Shown here: positions 54,089 to 64,000 of the stretch, in pieces
Layout: every line of letters starts with the position of its first letter
How positions within the stretch are numbered: position 1 is the stretch's first letter
Assembly (NCBI GenBank): GCA_038210275.1
Contig: JBBQWV010000019.1
Coordinates: 1-64,000, forward strand
Direction of reading: 5' to 3'
DNA from: PALSA-1296 sp038210275
GTDB lineage: Bacteria > Bacteroidota > Ignavibacteria > Palsa-1295
Length of the DNA stretch: 64,000 nucleotides
Made by a program: the position numbers and the translations under genes
The notes under the pieces: generated by a model
Databases searched by the model: none
The model's input: the letters and a program-made list of their open reading frames with translations, nothing else
Told to the model about the DNA's origin: nothing

Positions 54089-54112
54089 GTTGATGTTTTA
54101 AGCCTCCCTCGT

Positions 54113-55297
54113 CTACTTTGATTTAATTTGCAGTTTGCTATTTGAATCTGTCGGAATAGAATCTTTAATGAATGTAGAATCCATATTTTTAATATGACTG
54201 CTATCTGGCTGAGAAGTAATAGGGTCAGGAGATTGTCCCGCTGATTTAGTGATCTCATCTGGCTCATATAAGTATTCAGTACTATTGGCTACTCTCATTT
54301 GTAAAGTACGAACGGTGAGTTTTATCGCTTTATGAGTAGCAGATGTCAGCGATGATTCAAGGGAAGCAACTTGCGATGGAGTAATTGGTGATGGAGATCG
54401 AACAGTCGCTAATACTCCGAGAGATGAATCCAAATTTACAAATGTTACATCTCCTAAATACGCACCTGGTACTTGTGCTAAGACTTGAGAAAGTGTTGCT
54501 CTGGTCTTTGATTCTACTTGTTCCTGCTTCACCCGTCGTTCAAGAATAACAATAAATGCTCCTCCTAAAAGTATGAGTAAAATAATGCTGGGTAATAAAG
54601 TACGAAGCACAAGTGCGAATGTACGATGCACTTTGTTTTTACTCGACAACCGTAATGCATATAATACAATAGAGTATGCACATTGGATAGCAAGAAGATT
54701 CGTAAAGAATAGCAGTATCGCACCTTGAAACAGTCCAAATCTGTGATGCGCCAATGCTATTGCCGCAGAAGAAAGTGGTGGGACAAGTGCTGTTGCAATT
54801 GCTACTCCGATTAATGCACCTCCTGCAACACGCCTGCCTATTGAGTATGCACCAGCCGCCCCACCTGCCAAAGCAACAATCAAGTCAAAAAGTCCGGGCT
54901 GGGTACGGGATAAAAGTTCTTGTGATAATGGAATCTCAGAATGTAATTGTCCTATAAGATAAGAGACTGCAAAGACTTCTAATGCACCAGTAACAAGAGT
55001 AAAAAAAGACTTTCGAAGTTCTTTGTGTTCTCCAGAGATAAGTGCATAGCCAATGCCTCCAATGGGTCCAAGCAGAACTGCAATTACCATTGCACCGATA
55101 ATTACTGCAGCACTATTAATGAGTAAACCATAGCTTGCAACGATCGCCGCAAAAAGATTCATGAGATAAAACGGCGCATTCGGACGTGCCGAATTGTAAA
55201 TCTCAAGTTGAATCTCATCGTAATCCGAACTCTTTCGTATTGAGGATGAACTCTTACCCTCTGTTAGATCTAAATTACCAGATTGTTGCATTAGCAT
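54113..55297 (-). CDS. DUF389 membrane protein
   Basis: 394 residues. LMNLFAAIVASYGLLINSAAVIIGAMVIAVLLGPIGGIGYAL and ALVPPLSSAAIALAHHRFG, with about seven membrane helices, match the DUF389 family (TIGR00341-like). The soluble tail (from about 235) includes LSQVLAQVPGAYLGDVTFV and a low-complexity serine/proline-rich end. The function of the family is unknown. It converges with the antiporter gene; MQQSG, two codons in, is an alternative start. Confidence 0.87.
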   Translation of the reverse strand: MLMQQSGNLDLTEGKSSSSIRKSSDYDEIQLEIYNSARPNAPFYLMNLFAAIVASYGLLINSAAVIIGAMVIAVLLGPIGGIGYALISGEHKELRKSFFTLVTGALEVFAVSYLIGQLHSEIPLSQELLSRTQPGLFDLIVALAGGAAGAYSIGRRVAGGALIGVAIATALVPPLSSAAIALAHHRFGLFQGAILLFFTNLLAIQCAYSIVLYALRLSSKNKVHRTFALVLRTLLPSIILLILLGGAFIVILERRVKQEQVESKTRATLSQVLAQVPGAYLGDVTFVNLDSSLGVLATVRSPSPITPSQVASLESSLTSATHKAIKLTVRTLQMRVANSTEYLYEPDEITKSAGQSPDPITSQPDSSHIKNMDSTFIKDSIPTDSNSKLQIKSK

Positions 55298-55413
55298 ATA
55301 ATTAGATTAACTGAAACCGAGCTCAGAACCAAAGAAGTTCGTCGAGTCCACCCTAAATAGGAAGGGGCGCAAATATTTCGCCCGGAGTACTAAAACAAAA
55401 GAGCTTCATCAAA

Positions 55414-57519
55414 TTATTGAATGTCGATATTTACTCCAACGGATAGTCCTGAATCTCCTCCGTTTTCTGAGAGAACTCGTATTGCGTATTTATAACTGCC
55501 TTTCCCGACCAACAGTCCATCATTGAATATCGTCGAAGAAGCAGGTACCGATTTGTATTGAGAAATTTTATCTGAATTATAAGCACGGTAGATGACGAAC
55601 CAATATTTTTCTTTTTTTGACGGAGTATAACTCCACTTCAATTTTACAGCATTATTTTTTTGATCATAAATAGCTTGAAGATTTTCAGCCTTGTTGCGAA
55701 CACCGTCATCATAGGCTCTGCCCTGCACATCCCCTGCCGGTTTGCAATGCAAACCTGTTGAATCAACGACATCAAGGCGGTAATAATAAATCTTACCTTG
55801 CTCAACATCTTTATCGGTGTAGGTGGCTGCCTTTGCAGGAAGATGTGCATGAGGATTCCAAACTTTTTCGTCTTCTCTTCGTCGAAGAATGATCTGTTCT
55901 TTTACATCATGGCTTGTACTTACATCCCATGAAAGATTGATACCCGATGTTGTATTATGAACACCGGTAAAGACGGATGCTTCAGGTGGTATTTTATCCG
56001 GTCTTCGAATAGCGATTGGAGTTGTAGGAGCAGAATGTCCGAAGCGTTTCGAAACTGAAGCAATTTCATAATACACATATTCGGTTAATGTATTCACCGA
56101 CATCGTATCGGTGAATGTCGTGTCTTCAATAACATGATTGATGCGCTGCGTAAATTCATGCCCAAGATCATTTGCCCAAAGCACTCTATAACCTCGCAAC
56201 TTGCGCTCTTTACTAAGCTTCCAATGGAGTGTCACAATTCCATTTGTATCCATAGAACCTGTAAGACCGGTAGGGATCATTGGAGGCAGTGTATCAACAA
56301 CAGAAGCCATGATCGAAAGAGACGGAGAAATATTCGTCGCGGTATCTACGGAATAAACTAAATAGAATGGATAATCTTCACTCGCAGAATCGTCAACAAA
56401 TTCATGAGTTGTTATGGAAAGTAATGGGCTGACTTCGACAAATGCGGTCAAAGAATTATCGCTTCTGGCAACAACAAAGCCTTTGAGATCAGGCGTTGTG
56501 GATTTCATATCCCATTTGATTTTAACTTTGTTTGCACCAAGCTGTTCTGTCGGTAGAATAAATGGAGCGGGAGGCGGAGTAAAATCCTGGCCATACGCTT
56601 CTACTTCTGATGTTTCAGAATGATCGCCAAATGCATTTACCCCATATATCCTGTAGCGATAATGTTTATAATCTTGAACGAGGGTATCCTCATAGCGCGG
56701 TTTATTTTTTGTTTTGGCTCCGTCAGGAGTGACGTTCACTAAAGGAAAAGAATTCAGAAGATGATATGAGCCACCATCGTTATCGGATCTCTCAACATAA
56801 AAACCAGAATAAGGAGGAGGATTTGTATTTTCCCATTCGAGTAAAATATTTTTATCGCCGCCTTTTGCGATTAGACCTTCGGGTGCAGGAGGTTTTACGA
56901 ATGGAGTAATATCGACAACACAATATCCCGGATCGATAAGATATGTCGTATCAATCGTTGCAGTAGAAACTCTGTATGCATACGTTTCGTCCGGATGAAC
57001 ATCTTTATCAACCCATCGAAGCCCGAGGACTTCTGCTGCTTTGGGATCGTTATCGGCAGCAAGCATTGCAAAGCCGTAACGGTTTTCCAATTCTTGCGCA
57101 GCATAGATCAATTGATTCACCTTTGCTTCCTCCGGATCAGAAGGGGTAAAGCTTTTGCCATACATTGTCTGTCCTGCAATACCGACAAAATCTTCTCGCG
57201 TTTTGAATTTATTTTTCAGTTCGTCGAGAGACCACGGTTTGATTATGTTTGAATTTAATCTTTTCTTTATGGTCGTATCCAGTTTTCCGTTTTTATCGAT
57301 CTTGATTCTCTCGATAATATATCCGAGTTTATTTGCAATGCGCCAAGCTCCGGGCTTTGATGGCGCCCAGCGAAGAATGATTGAATCTTTATAAGCACGT
57401 GCAATAAGACCGATCTTCGCATGACGCGGAGAATTATCTTCGATAGAATCCGTCGCACTCTGCGCAAAAAGCGGAGCAGCGATCAGTAAGCTAATTATTA
57501 TGATGATCTTTGATTTCAC
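55414..57519 (-). CDS. Secreted fibronectin type III repeat protein
   Basis: 701 residues from the GTG at 57519 (VKSKIIIIISLLIAAPLFAQ is the signal peptide). FN3-like modules recur: PEGLIAKGGDKNILLEWENTNP, APFILPTEQLGANKVKIKWD, IPTGLTGSMDTNGIVTLHWK, EASVFTGVHNTTSGINLSWD and AENLQAIYDQKNNAVKLKWS, each about 95 residues, with YYRLD/YRIY ends. It is seven bases after the giant protein's stop, so the two probably form an operon for a cell-surface or extracellular structure. No T9SS domain is seen. Confidence 0.85.
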   Translation of the reverse strand: MKSKIIIIISLLIAAPLFAQSATDSIEDNSPRHAKIGLIARAYKDSIILRWAPSKPGAWRIANKLGYIIERIKIDKNGKLDTTIKKRLNSNIIKPWSLDELKNKFKTREDFVGIAGQTMYGKSFTPSDPEEAKVNQLIYAAQELENRYGFAMLAADNDPKAAEVLGLRWVDKDVHPDETYAYRVSTATIDTTYLIDPGYCVVDITPFVKPPAPEGLIAKGGDKNILLEWENTNPPPYSGFYVERSDNDGGSYHLLNSFPLVNVTPDGAKTKNKPRYEDTLVQDYKHYRYRIYGVNAFGDHSETSEVEAYGQDFTPPPAPFILPTEQLGANKVKIKWDMKSTTPDLKGFVVARSDNSLTAFVEVSPLLSITTHEFVDDSASEDYPFYLVYSVDTATNISPSLSIMASVVDTLPPMIPTGLTGSMDTNGIVTLHWKLSKERKLRGYRVLWANDLGHEFTQRINHVIEDTTFTDTMSVNTLTEYVYYEIASVSKRFGHSAPTTPIAIRRPDKIPPEASVFTGVHNTTSGINLSWDVSTSHDVKEQIILRRREDEKVWNPHAHLPAKAATYTDKDVEQGKIYYYRLDVVDSTGLHCKPAGDVQGRAYDDGVRNKAENLQAIYDQKNNAVKLKWSYTPSKKEKYWFVIYRAYNSDKISQYKSVPASSTIFNDGLLVGKGSYKYAIRVLSENGGDSGLSVGVNIDIQ

Positions 57520-57526
57520 TATCTGA

Positions 57527-60500
57527 TCAATGATGAATAATTGAAGGTCTTGTTGGCGGTTTAATCGGTATTGGTGGTGGAATGATTGATTCCCTACGTA
57601 TCTGAAAAGCCACTTTTCCCTTTGCAAAATTCCTTTGAATATGCGGCGCAGGTGAATCAGGCTCCTGACAATACCAGTATGTCAGATTAATCTCATATTC
57701 TCCATTGTAAAGAAATTCATACGGATGCGAAATAGCATTCTGAAGCATATTCTGCTGGTATCCTGATATATGATTGAACGGAAGCCAAAGATAATTGACG
57801 GCAATATTTCTTATGCGGTTCCAGTCGTTCGGAACAAGTAAAGATTGATCAAAACTTATGGAAATACCGAGGCTTATTAAAGCTGCTCTCGATAAAGTTT
57901 TTATAACTCCAGAACTACTACTACCTCCTGAAGATGAAGATCCGCTGGAAAGTCCATGGAATGTACTTGAACCAGAAACGCCTGATAATCCTCCTGAAAT
58001 TCCTCCAGTCAGTCCTCGTAGTACTGAGAGACCAATTGCAGTGAAACGCGAAGGTGGAAGTGGCGGCAGCATTTCACCGTCACTCATCAGCGGTTGAGGT
58101 GCGCCAATATACGAAGCAAGGGTATTGCCATAGTTCATAATATCAAATGAGTACCTATCAATTCCATATGTCGTTGTTGCGAATGGAGGAATTCCGGCTG
58201 AGAATGTTCCGAAATTTCTAACGACATCATAAATATACGGATTCGCAAATTGAGTATGCCACGGTTTATTAAATTGACGAGCACTTGGTTCAATGAGAGG
58301 ACGAACATGCTGAGTATGACCGTTCTGTTCATAAGTGCAACCCTCTTGGTCATATACATCAAATTTTTCATCAGGATCTATTTGTACCCATACACGCTGA
58401 GCGATGCTTGCATGACTTCCTGTATCAACATTCGTAACTTTTGCTGTAGCCATTTTATCAGCAAGCGTATTATATTTGCTTGTCTGGAAATAATAATAGT
58501 ACAGTAAATGCTCATTGCCGGCGACGTTTGGTCCCGGAAGTGTATGCTGAGTAACGCTAACAGTATTGCTGAGTCTATTATAAAGTGAAAGCATGATAAA
58601 AGAAGAAATTCTGCTACCCAAAGCATTGTCTTCACGAACAGGCGTTATTGATAAAGATACCCTATTTGATACCCTGCGAAGAATTTGGATACAATATGCC
58701 GTAGAATTTTTTAATGATGGCAAAGTAAAAGAAACTGTTTTCGAGCTGCTATTATAGTGCACATCGGTTTCTTGGATCTGCGATTGATCTTTCGTTTCAA
58801 TGAAACGGGCTTTCCAAGTTGTAACTTTCTGAGGATTTGCATCAGGCTGGAAAGGTCTATAGACCCCCTGCTTGAGCATCACTCCACCATTATGGCATTC
58901 GTTTTGTAAAAAGAATCTTTGTCTATCGAATGGATATGTATATTTTATATTTCTGCCATCGAGTCTATCGGGTTCTTCTCCGGAAGTCCATGATGCATCC
59001 TGCCTTTGTTCAACAATACTTCCATCACGCATTCGTGCAGTTTGCCAAGAGTAATGAGTATATTCTTCACCACCAACAGCAATGGTGAATGTATGTCTCG
59101 TTGTTCCGCGAAGCAGGTCATCTGGAATATATTCGACGATATGTTGATCATCCTGTGTAACCCAGTGTCCAGCAACATTGGCATGAGAGTTTGTAAGGTG
59201 AAGCGAGCATTCATTGACTTTTATTCGGAATGTACGGGTATGTTCATTCCCATCAGCATCCGTTTCGGAAATATCGAATGATCTGTTCACTTCAAATTGT
59301 AGAGAGGCAGTCGGATGAGTATAAACATCGACGCTCGTCGAGCCATCGGCAGGATCGACTTGCTGAATAAGCGCGATTCGTGAAAGTGGATTATCAGTAA
59401 CAGGCGTACACATTGTGCCCATCTTAAATTCGAAATGACAATTTCCTGTCACAGCGCCATCCAAGACACTGTAATGTCCTCCGACTGCACCTTTAAGCCA
59501 TGTTGGATTCGGCGCACCACCTTGCAGTGCAGCGGCAACAGCCACACTTAAAATTTCTACATCACCTTCCCAGAAAAATATATCAACATGCAAACCGATT
59601 GATGCCGAGACGTAAGCATAAAGCTGTCCCATTGCATACCATCCGTTCATTCCCATCGTGCCCGGAATTCCTTCGCAGGTTGCAGTAGGACCGAAATTCA
59701 GCAGCGCAAGATCGAAGCCGAATATTGCATGAAGTTGTCCGTAAAATATCAGGAATGTTGCGCGAAGATTTATATCGGCGCTTGCTCCGAATGCAAAACC
59801 ATCCCCATGTTCAAGCGCAGGATTACGTGTCATTGGCATCGGACCAAGAATGCTTTGAACTTCCGGAGGAAGCGGAGGAGGCGAAGGAAGATTTTTACCT
59901 ATCAACACATAAGCATTTATACTAAGCCAATCTGCGAGAGAGAGATGAACACGCGAACTAATAGGAGTTGGCTCACCGATATGTATATACCACGTTGATG
60001 GATCGGCATAGATCGAAAGTTGACCGCCGCCTGTAAAAGGAGTAGCATTGATCGCTACTGAAAATATACCTTGGAAAATATGATCAGGGAAATTATAGGT
60101 AATGGCAATATGCGCTGTTACTCTTGCGCTCGATCTATCGGTTACCGAAGCCATCATGTAGCCGTCACCAGTGATTGTAATATCATGAATACTTCCATCG
60201 CATCCAAATGATGCGCCGAAATATACATCTCCATTAAATGGAACACTTGTCGGATGCGTACCCATCACTACACCTGCTCTGAAACCGAAACAGACGGTGT
60301 TATCCGGAGTCATGGTCATTCCGGAATTTGTAGCTCCGGGAGTTGCACTTGCAGTCGTTGCATTATCCGATGGATTGACACTCGGATGCATTCCGCCCGG
60401 AGTCATTCGCATATTAGCCCAAACCCCGCCTCCAAATCCATAAATGCCGACTCCGGTAAAAATCGGAATGCCGGAGGAAAGCACTGCTTTTGCATCAACA

Positions 60501-63500
60501 TACCAATAACGAAAACCACGAACTGTTCCGAACTGTGCGGCGGCGGTAACTTCAACAACGTTTATGAAATTCGCGCGGAGCGCAGCTCGAAATCCATCCC
60601 CGTATGTTGCATCGTGATGATACATAACCAGTGAGCCATCAACTTCTAAGATGGCTGCGATCTGTCCGTGAATACCGATCGAATCGAGATCAACTCCGTC
60701 GAATGCAAAGTGCTGCCCTCCACCGCCTGAGGCAAGCTTTCCCCAAACAGAAAGCGCCGTCCCACCGCTTATTCCCCCAGAGCCTCCCATTAGATCTACG
60801 GAGATCGTAAATTGTATTCCAAATCCGGGACTACCTCCTCTGTCTCCGGTTACAAGATGAATATCATGAATTGAAAGCGGAAATCCGCTTGCTGAACCAT
60901 CACCGCCATCAGGTTTAGGATCTGGTGGGGATTCCGGCATCCCATCAACAGAAGCGAATAGTGCATGCTGCGGACTTGCAAAACTCCATGTGCCAAGAGT
61001 CAGATAAGGCGAACTTGTCTGCACATGGAAACCTTCGAAGCGAACTCCTCCAAGGCTTACAGGAACGTCATGCGTTCCACCGAAACGGAATGTTCCGGAA
61101 AGCGTCGCACTTGCCACAAAATCATGCCCGCCGCCGGCAGTAAGATCAATATGCGATGTCGGATTCAGAAATAATCGCGCTACCCAAAGATTCGCATTTA
61201 TCGTATCGGTTGGATGGATATTAAAATTAAATAAAAGTCCTCCCGATGGAGCACGAGAAAGTGTTGCAAGATAAACGAGGGATGAATCAGTGATCGGAAT
61301 TTTTATGCGACCGGTAAGTCCGCCTGAATCAAGTGAACTCGAAACGATATTCACGAAGATCGTATCAATGCTTGCTCCCCACTCTCCAAAATTTCCGCTT
61401 GGATAATGAATGACATTCTCTGCTCTGATCGAAGCAGTAAATCCATCAGAGTTAATGAGCAGATTTGTAACAGCGATCGTCGGCGGTCTTGTCGAGTCAA
61501 ATGTGCGAAGTTCATCCGGCAGCCTGATCGCCGCTCGCTTAATATAAAATCCATGCCAGGTATCGTCATGAATTCCACGATAATTATGTGGGAAGACAAT
61601 GCCATCAGGATTGCGAACATCGGAGTGATCGTAGGTCATCTCCTGTACTTCAAGCCCGAAACCATCAGCGCCGGTGATAGTACATTTATCAAGCCCTGCG
61701 GCAGCTATCCAATCTCCTCCTTTACAGATTGTTGCATGAAAATGCGCTTTTGTAAGACTTGTTCCGTCATCAGGATCAGGCTTCAGCCAATCGCGAGGGA
61801 ATTCTGCATCGGCGGCAAGACGTAATTCTTTAAAGCCATGACAATCGAATTGCAAATATGTTCCTGAATCAGATAATGTTGGCGCTTTGAAAACAAATCC
61901 CCAAGAACCCGCGCTTCTATAGCCCAAATCAGTTGCAAGATAAAGAGTGACATTGCCGTCTCCTCCGAAACCTCCAGGTGTAAAACAAATATCTCGCGCT
62001 CCGACACCAATGCCAACTCCCGGTCCCATATCGGGTATATCAAAACTCATTACGGCATTTAGTCGCGCCTCCGTCGGCTTAAAAACCATTCCGATAATTC
62101 CGATCACTTCTCGTTCACCTTCGATGGTATTATCCAATCCAATCGGCAGACCTACAGGACTTGCTCCCGTGAAAGCCGAGACAAGATTCGCACTTTGTGA
62201 AGCAAATGTTTGCACTACTCGGATAGTTGCTGTATCAAGTCCGAGCGCAGAACCAAGGCTATTTGCTTGTGAAGAAGATAACGGAGATCCACTCGCCTGT
62301 TTGGCATCAACTTCTCCATCAAAAACTTTATCATCTGTGTTTACTTTAATCCCACTAAAAGAAACCATCACTGGAGCATGAATAAGCGGAACATGAATAG
62401 TACCTTCTCCGGTAAGCGAAGAAGCTGCGCCTGATACCGTAGTCAAAGTCATGTCAAATCTGCCAACGTGTATTACATTTCCAATTGCATACGTTCTTGT
62501 GGAAGGAGTGTGATTACTGATTGCAGCGATGGTGCAGTCATCACGGCACGCTCCGCTATCGCTTGAGGCAGTATGATGCGACGTATCCGCATGATGAGAT
62601 GTATCAGATCCTCCTCGACCAATATGAAATGACCACGTCGCGCTTTGGGTGTACATCGTATTATCAGGGAGCAGCCATTGAACCCGCCAATAATATGTGC
62701 CTGTATCTTTATGCGAAAGAATATGTGAATGCGAAGTAAACAGATCGGCGCAATTATCTCCGGTATGATAACTTGTTGGTGTACCAGAGTAAGTTGTATC
62801 GAGAGAGACAAATGTATTACTCTTCGAAAGCTGGCAACGCCATTTTTCACTCGTTACGCCGAAGAACATAGATGATCCACTTCCCGTCGTTCCCATTCCG
62901 AGCAAGTCCGGGGGATTAAGATGATGTGGCGGAGCCTCGTTCCACCTGAGAGTAACAGGCTGCAAACTATCACTAATTTGCGAAGCATCCGCCGGAGAAA
63001 TAAGCGAAGGTGGAGGAACACCAATGAAAAAATCTTGCGACGGCGTAGAAACAGTTACGGTATGCCCATTCACAATAAAATTTGCATTGACCGTCCATGA
63101 ATAACGCACGCCTTGTTTGAGGCTGCTTGCCCATGGAGACGGCGTTGGTGGTCCACTTCCGGCTGCATCATGATCTGCAATAATATATGTTGAACGATCA
63201 TTATATGAAACATCGGGCCAGCCCTGTCCCAATCTTGGTCCATGGGGCCAAGATAAAACACGGTGGGCAGTATTGTGAGAGCCGTCGCTGCCATTAACAC
63301 TGAGCGTGAAATCCATTTGTGTTATGCTATCACTATACGGCTGGAAACGTACGATCAGATGCGGAGGCAGATAGGGAATCGTGTCACCGTTTGATGGATA
63401 TGACGGCGAAAGTGTTAACGCTCCTGAACCTGAAGATGACGATGAACTCCCTGAAGTTCCAAAATGGAAAGTGCATACATCGCTGTATCCGTTATTACGA

Positions 63501-64000
63501 AATATAGCAGTATGCGATGGATCAATTGCCTGCACACGCCAGCCATACGTATGACCGGGAATGAGTGCCGGGTCCGAAGGTCCATAAAGATGCGATGTCA
63601 CACCCGAATATGTTTGATCATAAACCGAAGTTACAGATCCTAATGCAAACATTGCTGCGGCAGTTCTACCGGTAGGTATATCAATGATCTGCAATCTGCT
63701 TTGCAGCGGAGTGGCTGTGGATGGAGGGACCCACGCAAAATTAATCGATTGTGGAGTGGTAGAAGTTATCAGTTCATCGCATGATGGAGTGATAAGATGA
63801 GGCGGATCAAGATTCGTGATCGTAAAATTTGCGCAACTCTGTTCAGATAATGGAGTATGCGGAGCATTGTAATCGAGAAGTTTCAGACAGAGCCGGTAAT
63901 TTCCTTCCGGAAGTTGTCCGCTTCTGGCAATGGTTGCGGCATTGGTGCCAGAATAACGGGCAGCACTCGGATCGGTCAGGGAGAGGTCTCTTCCATTGAG
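57527..64000 (-). CDS. Giant surface protein, TANFOR-like/beta-rich, N-terminus outside the window
   Basis: At least 2157 residues are coded without a stop from 64000 down to TGA at 57527, so the start lies beyond the window; a TTG at 63694 is internal. The visible first part has two or three modules with LPEGNYRLCLK, PPHLITPSCDELITSTTPQSINFAW and YGWRVQAID, resembling TANFOR-domain proteins of Bacteroidota. Serine- and glycine-rich linkers follow. The middle (about 450-1450) is a very long beta-rich region with FQGIFSVAIN and FGFRAGVVMG. Then come Ig-like segments (DVYTHPTASLQFEVN) and a low-complexity G/S-rich end. No catalytic site is visible; a surface structural or adhesin role is inference. 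Confidence 0.8.
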   Translation of the reverse strand, partial: LNGRDLSLTDPSAARYSGTNAATIARSGQLPEGNYRLCLKLLDYNAPHTPLSEQSCANFTITNLDPPHLITPSCDELITSTTPQSINFAWVPPSTATPLQSRLQIIDIPTGRTAAAMFALGSVTSVYDQTYSGVTSHLYGPSDPALIPGHTYGWRVQAIDPSHTAIFRNNGYSDVCTFHFGTSGSSSSSSGSGALTLSPSYPSNGDTIPYLPPHLIVRFQPYSDSITQMDFTLSVNGSDGSHNTAHRVLSWPHGPRLGQGWPDVSYNDRSTYIIADHDAAGSGPPTPSPWASSLKQGVRYSWTVNANFIVNGHTVTVSTPSQDFFIGVPPPSLISPADASQISDSLQPVTLRWNEAPPHHLNPPDLLGMGTTGSGSSMFFGVTSEKWRCQLSKSNTFVSLDTTYSGTPTSYHTGDNCADLFTSHSHILSHKDTGTYYWRVQWLLPDNTMYTQSATWSFHIGRGGSDTSHHADTSHHTASSDSGACRDDCTIAAISNHTPSTRTYAIGNVIHVGRFDMTLTTVSGAASSLTGEGTIHVPLIHAPVMVSFSGIKVNTDDKVFDGEVDAKQASGSPLSSSQANSLGSALGLDTATIRVVQTFASQSANLVSAFTGASPVGLPIGLDNTIEGEREVIGIIGMVFKPTEARLNAVMSFDIPDMGPGVGIGVGARDICFTPGGFGGDGNVTLYLATDLGYRSAGSWGFVFKAPTLSDSGTYLQFDCHGFKELRLAADAEFPRDWLKPDPDDGTSLTKAHFHATICKGGDWIAAAGLDKCTITGADGFGLEVQEMTYDHSDVRNPDGIVFPHNYRGIHDDTWHGFYIKRAAIRLPDELRTFDSTRPPTIAVTNLLINSDGFTASIRAENVIHYPSGNFGEWGASIDTIFVNIVSSSLDSGGLTGRIKIPITDSSLVYLATLSRAPSGGLLFNFNIHPTDTINANLWVARLFLNPTSHIDLTAGGGHDFVASATLSGTFRFGGTHDVPVSLGGVRFEGFHVQTSSPYLTLGTWSFASPQHALFASVDGMPESPPDPKPDGGDGSASGFPLSIHDIHLVTGDRGGSPGFGIQFTISVDLMGGSGGISGGTALSVWGKLASGGGGQHFAFDGVDLDSIGIHGQIAAILEVDGSLVMYHHDATYGDGFRAALRANFINVVEVTAAAQFGTVRGFRYWYVDAKAVLSSGIPIFTGVGIYGFGGGVWANMRMTPGGMHPSVNPSDNATTASATPGATNSGMTMTPDNTVCFGFRAGVVMGTHPTSVPFNGDVYFGASFGCDGSIHDITITGDGYMMASVTDRSSARVTAHIAITYNFPDHIFQGIFSVAINATPFTGGGQLSIYADPSTWYIHIGEPTPISSRVHLSLADWLSINAYVLIGKNLPSPPPLPPEVQSILGPMPMTRNPALEHGDGFAFGASADINLRATFLIFYGQLHAIFGFDLALLNFGPTATCEGIPGTMGMNGWYAMGQLYAYVSASIGLHVDIFFWEGDVEILSVAVAAALQGGAPNPTWLKGAVGGHYSVLDGAVTGNCHFEFKMGTMCTPVTDNPLSRIALIQQVDPADGSTSVDVYTHPTASLQFEVNRSFDISETDADGNEHTRTFRIKVNECSLHLTNSHANVAGHWVTQDDQHIVEYIPDDLLRGTTRHTFTIAVGGEEYTHYSWQTARMRDGSIVEQRQDASWTSGEEPDRLDGRNIKYTYPFDRQRFFLQNECHNGGVMLKQGVYRPFQPDANPQKVTTWKARFIETKDQSQIQETDVHYNSSSKTVSFTLPSLKNSTAYCIQILRRVSNRVSLSITPVREDNALGSRISSFIMLSLYNRLSNTVSVTQHTLPGPNVAGNEHLLYYYYFQTSKYNTLADKMATAKVTNVDTGSHASIAQRVWVQIDPDEKFDVYDQEGCTYEQNGHTQHVRPLIEPSARQFNKPWHTQFANPYIYDVVRNFGTFSAGIPPFATTTYGIDRYSFDIMNYGNTLASYIGAPQPLMSDGEMLPPLPPSRFTAIGLSVLRGLTGGISGGLSGVSGSSTFHGLSSGSSSSGGSSSSGVIKTLSRAALISLGISISFDQSLLVPNDWNRIRNIAVNYLWLPFNHISGYQQNMLQNAISHPYEFLYNGEYEINLTYWYCQEPDSPAPHIQRNFAKGKVAFQIRRESIIPPPIPIKPPTRPSIIHH

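Noticed and set aside
60254..60634. Plus-strand frame in the giant gene
   Set aside because: It is a shadow of the minus-strand coding sequence, which is open over 2157 codons.

Overview
The window looks like a chromosomal segment from a Bacteroidota/Chlorobiota-type (FCB group) bacterium, probably from the Ignavibacteria/Kapabacteria side. The reasons are indirect: several secreted proteins end in a C-terminal sorting domain of the type IX secretion kind, there is a bacillithiol enzyme (BshC), a DUF2723 membrane protein and a TANFOR-like giant surface protein, base composition is moderately AT-rich by eye, and Shine-Dalgarno sites are weak with many GTG/TTG starts. No 16S gene or other decisive marker is present, so the placement is an inference.

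Layout. 1-2219 (+): the tail of an OmpA-like gene, a small secreted basic protein between two almost identical terminators, and a type III polyketide synthase with its methyltransferase partner. 2209-14516 (-): a long, tightly packed run of core and envelope genes (PGI/PMI isomerase, fmt, GDPD, DUF255, 3-methyladenine glycosylase, thioredoxin-fold lipoprotein, gatB, tpiA, a homocysteine methyltransferase/MTHFR fusion, a glycosyltransferase, a sugar epimerase). 14744-29893 (mostly -): membrane glycosyltransferase-like proteins, an M20 amidohydrolase, a YbbR protein, an orphan BMC-domain protein, a BrnT-type toxin-antitoxin pair, a flippase, a heparinase-like protein, two lipoproteins, recR and ybaB. 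29991-43847 (-): radical SAM, reductase, TfoX-like and DUF1801 proteins, a frameshifted stress protein, PAP2 phosphatase, methyltransferases and three beta-propeller T9SS cargo proteins. 43965-47077 (+): an accessory island. 47397-54088: recA-recX, VOC, CPXCG and HAD genes, bshC, tRNA-Arg(ACG) and a Na+/H+ antiporter. 54113-64000 (-): DUF389, an FN3-repeat protein and a giant surface protein that runs off the window.

The most unusual part is the island at 43965-47077, just upstream of recA. Three degenerate copies of the 3' end of an Eco57I-like restriction-modification gene punctuate the locus. Between them sit a TIR-domain protein and an Xre/MbcA/ParS-type antitoxin with a RES-domain toxin. 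Both effector families are known NAD+-consuming enzymes, so this looks like a compact, recombination-built NAD+-depletion defence island left where a restriction-modification gene used to be.

Other points worth attention: the methyltransferase half of the MTHFR fusion lacks all three expected zinc-binding cysteines; a microcompartment-type BMC domain sits in a stand-alone gene with a Rho-N/SAP-like tail; a stress-protein gene has a clean +1 frameshift; a dispersed inverted repeat supplies the start of a lipoprotein gene; and two copies of another dispersed inverted-repeat element occur between genes.
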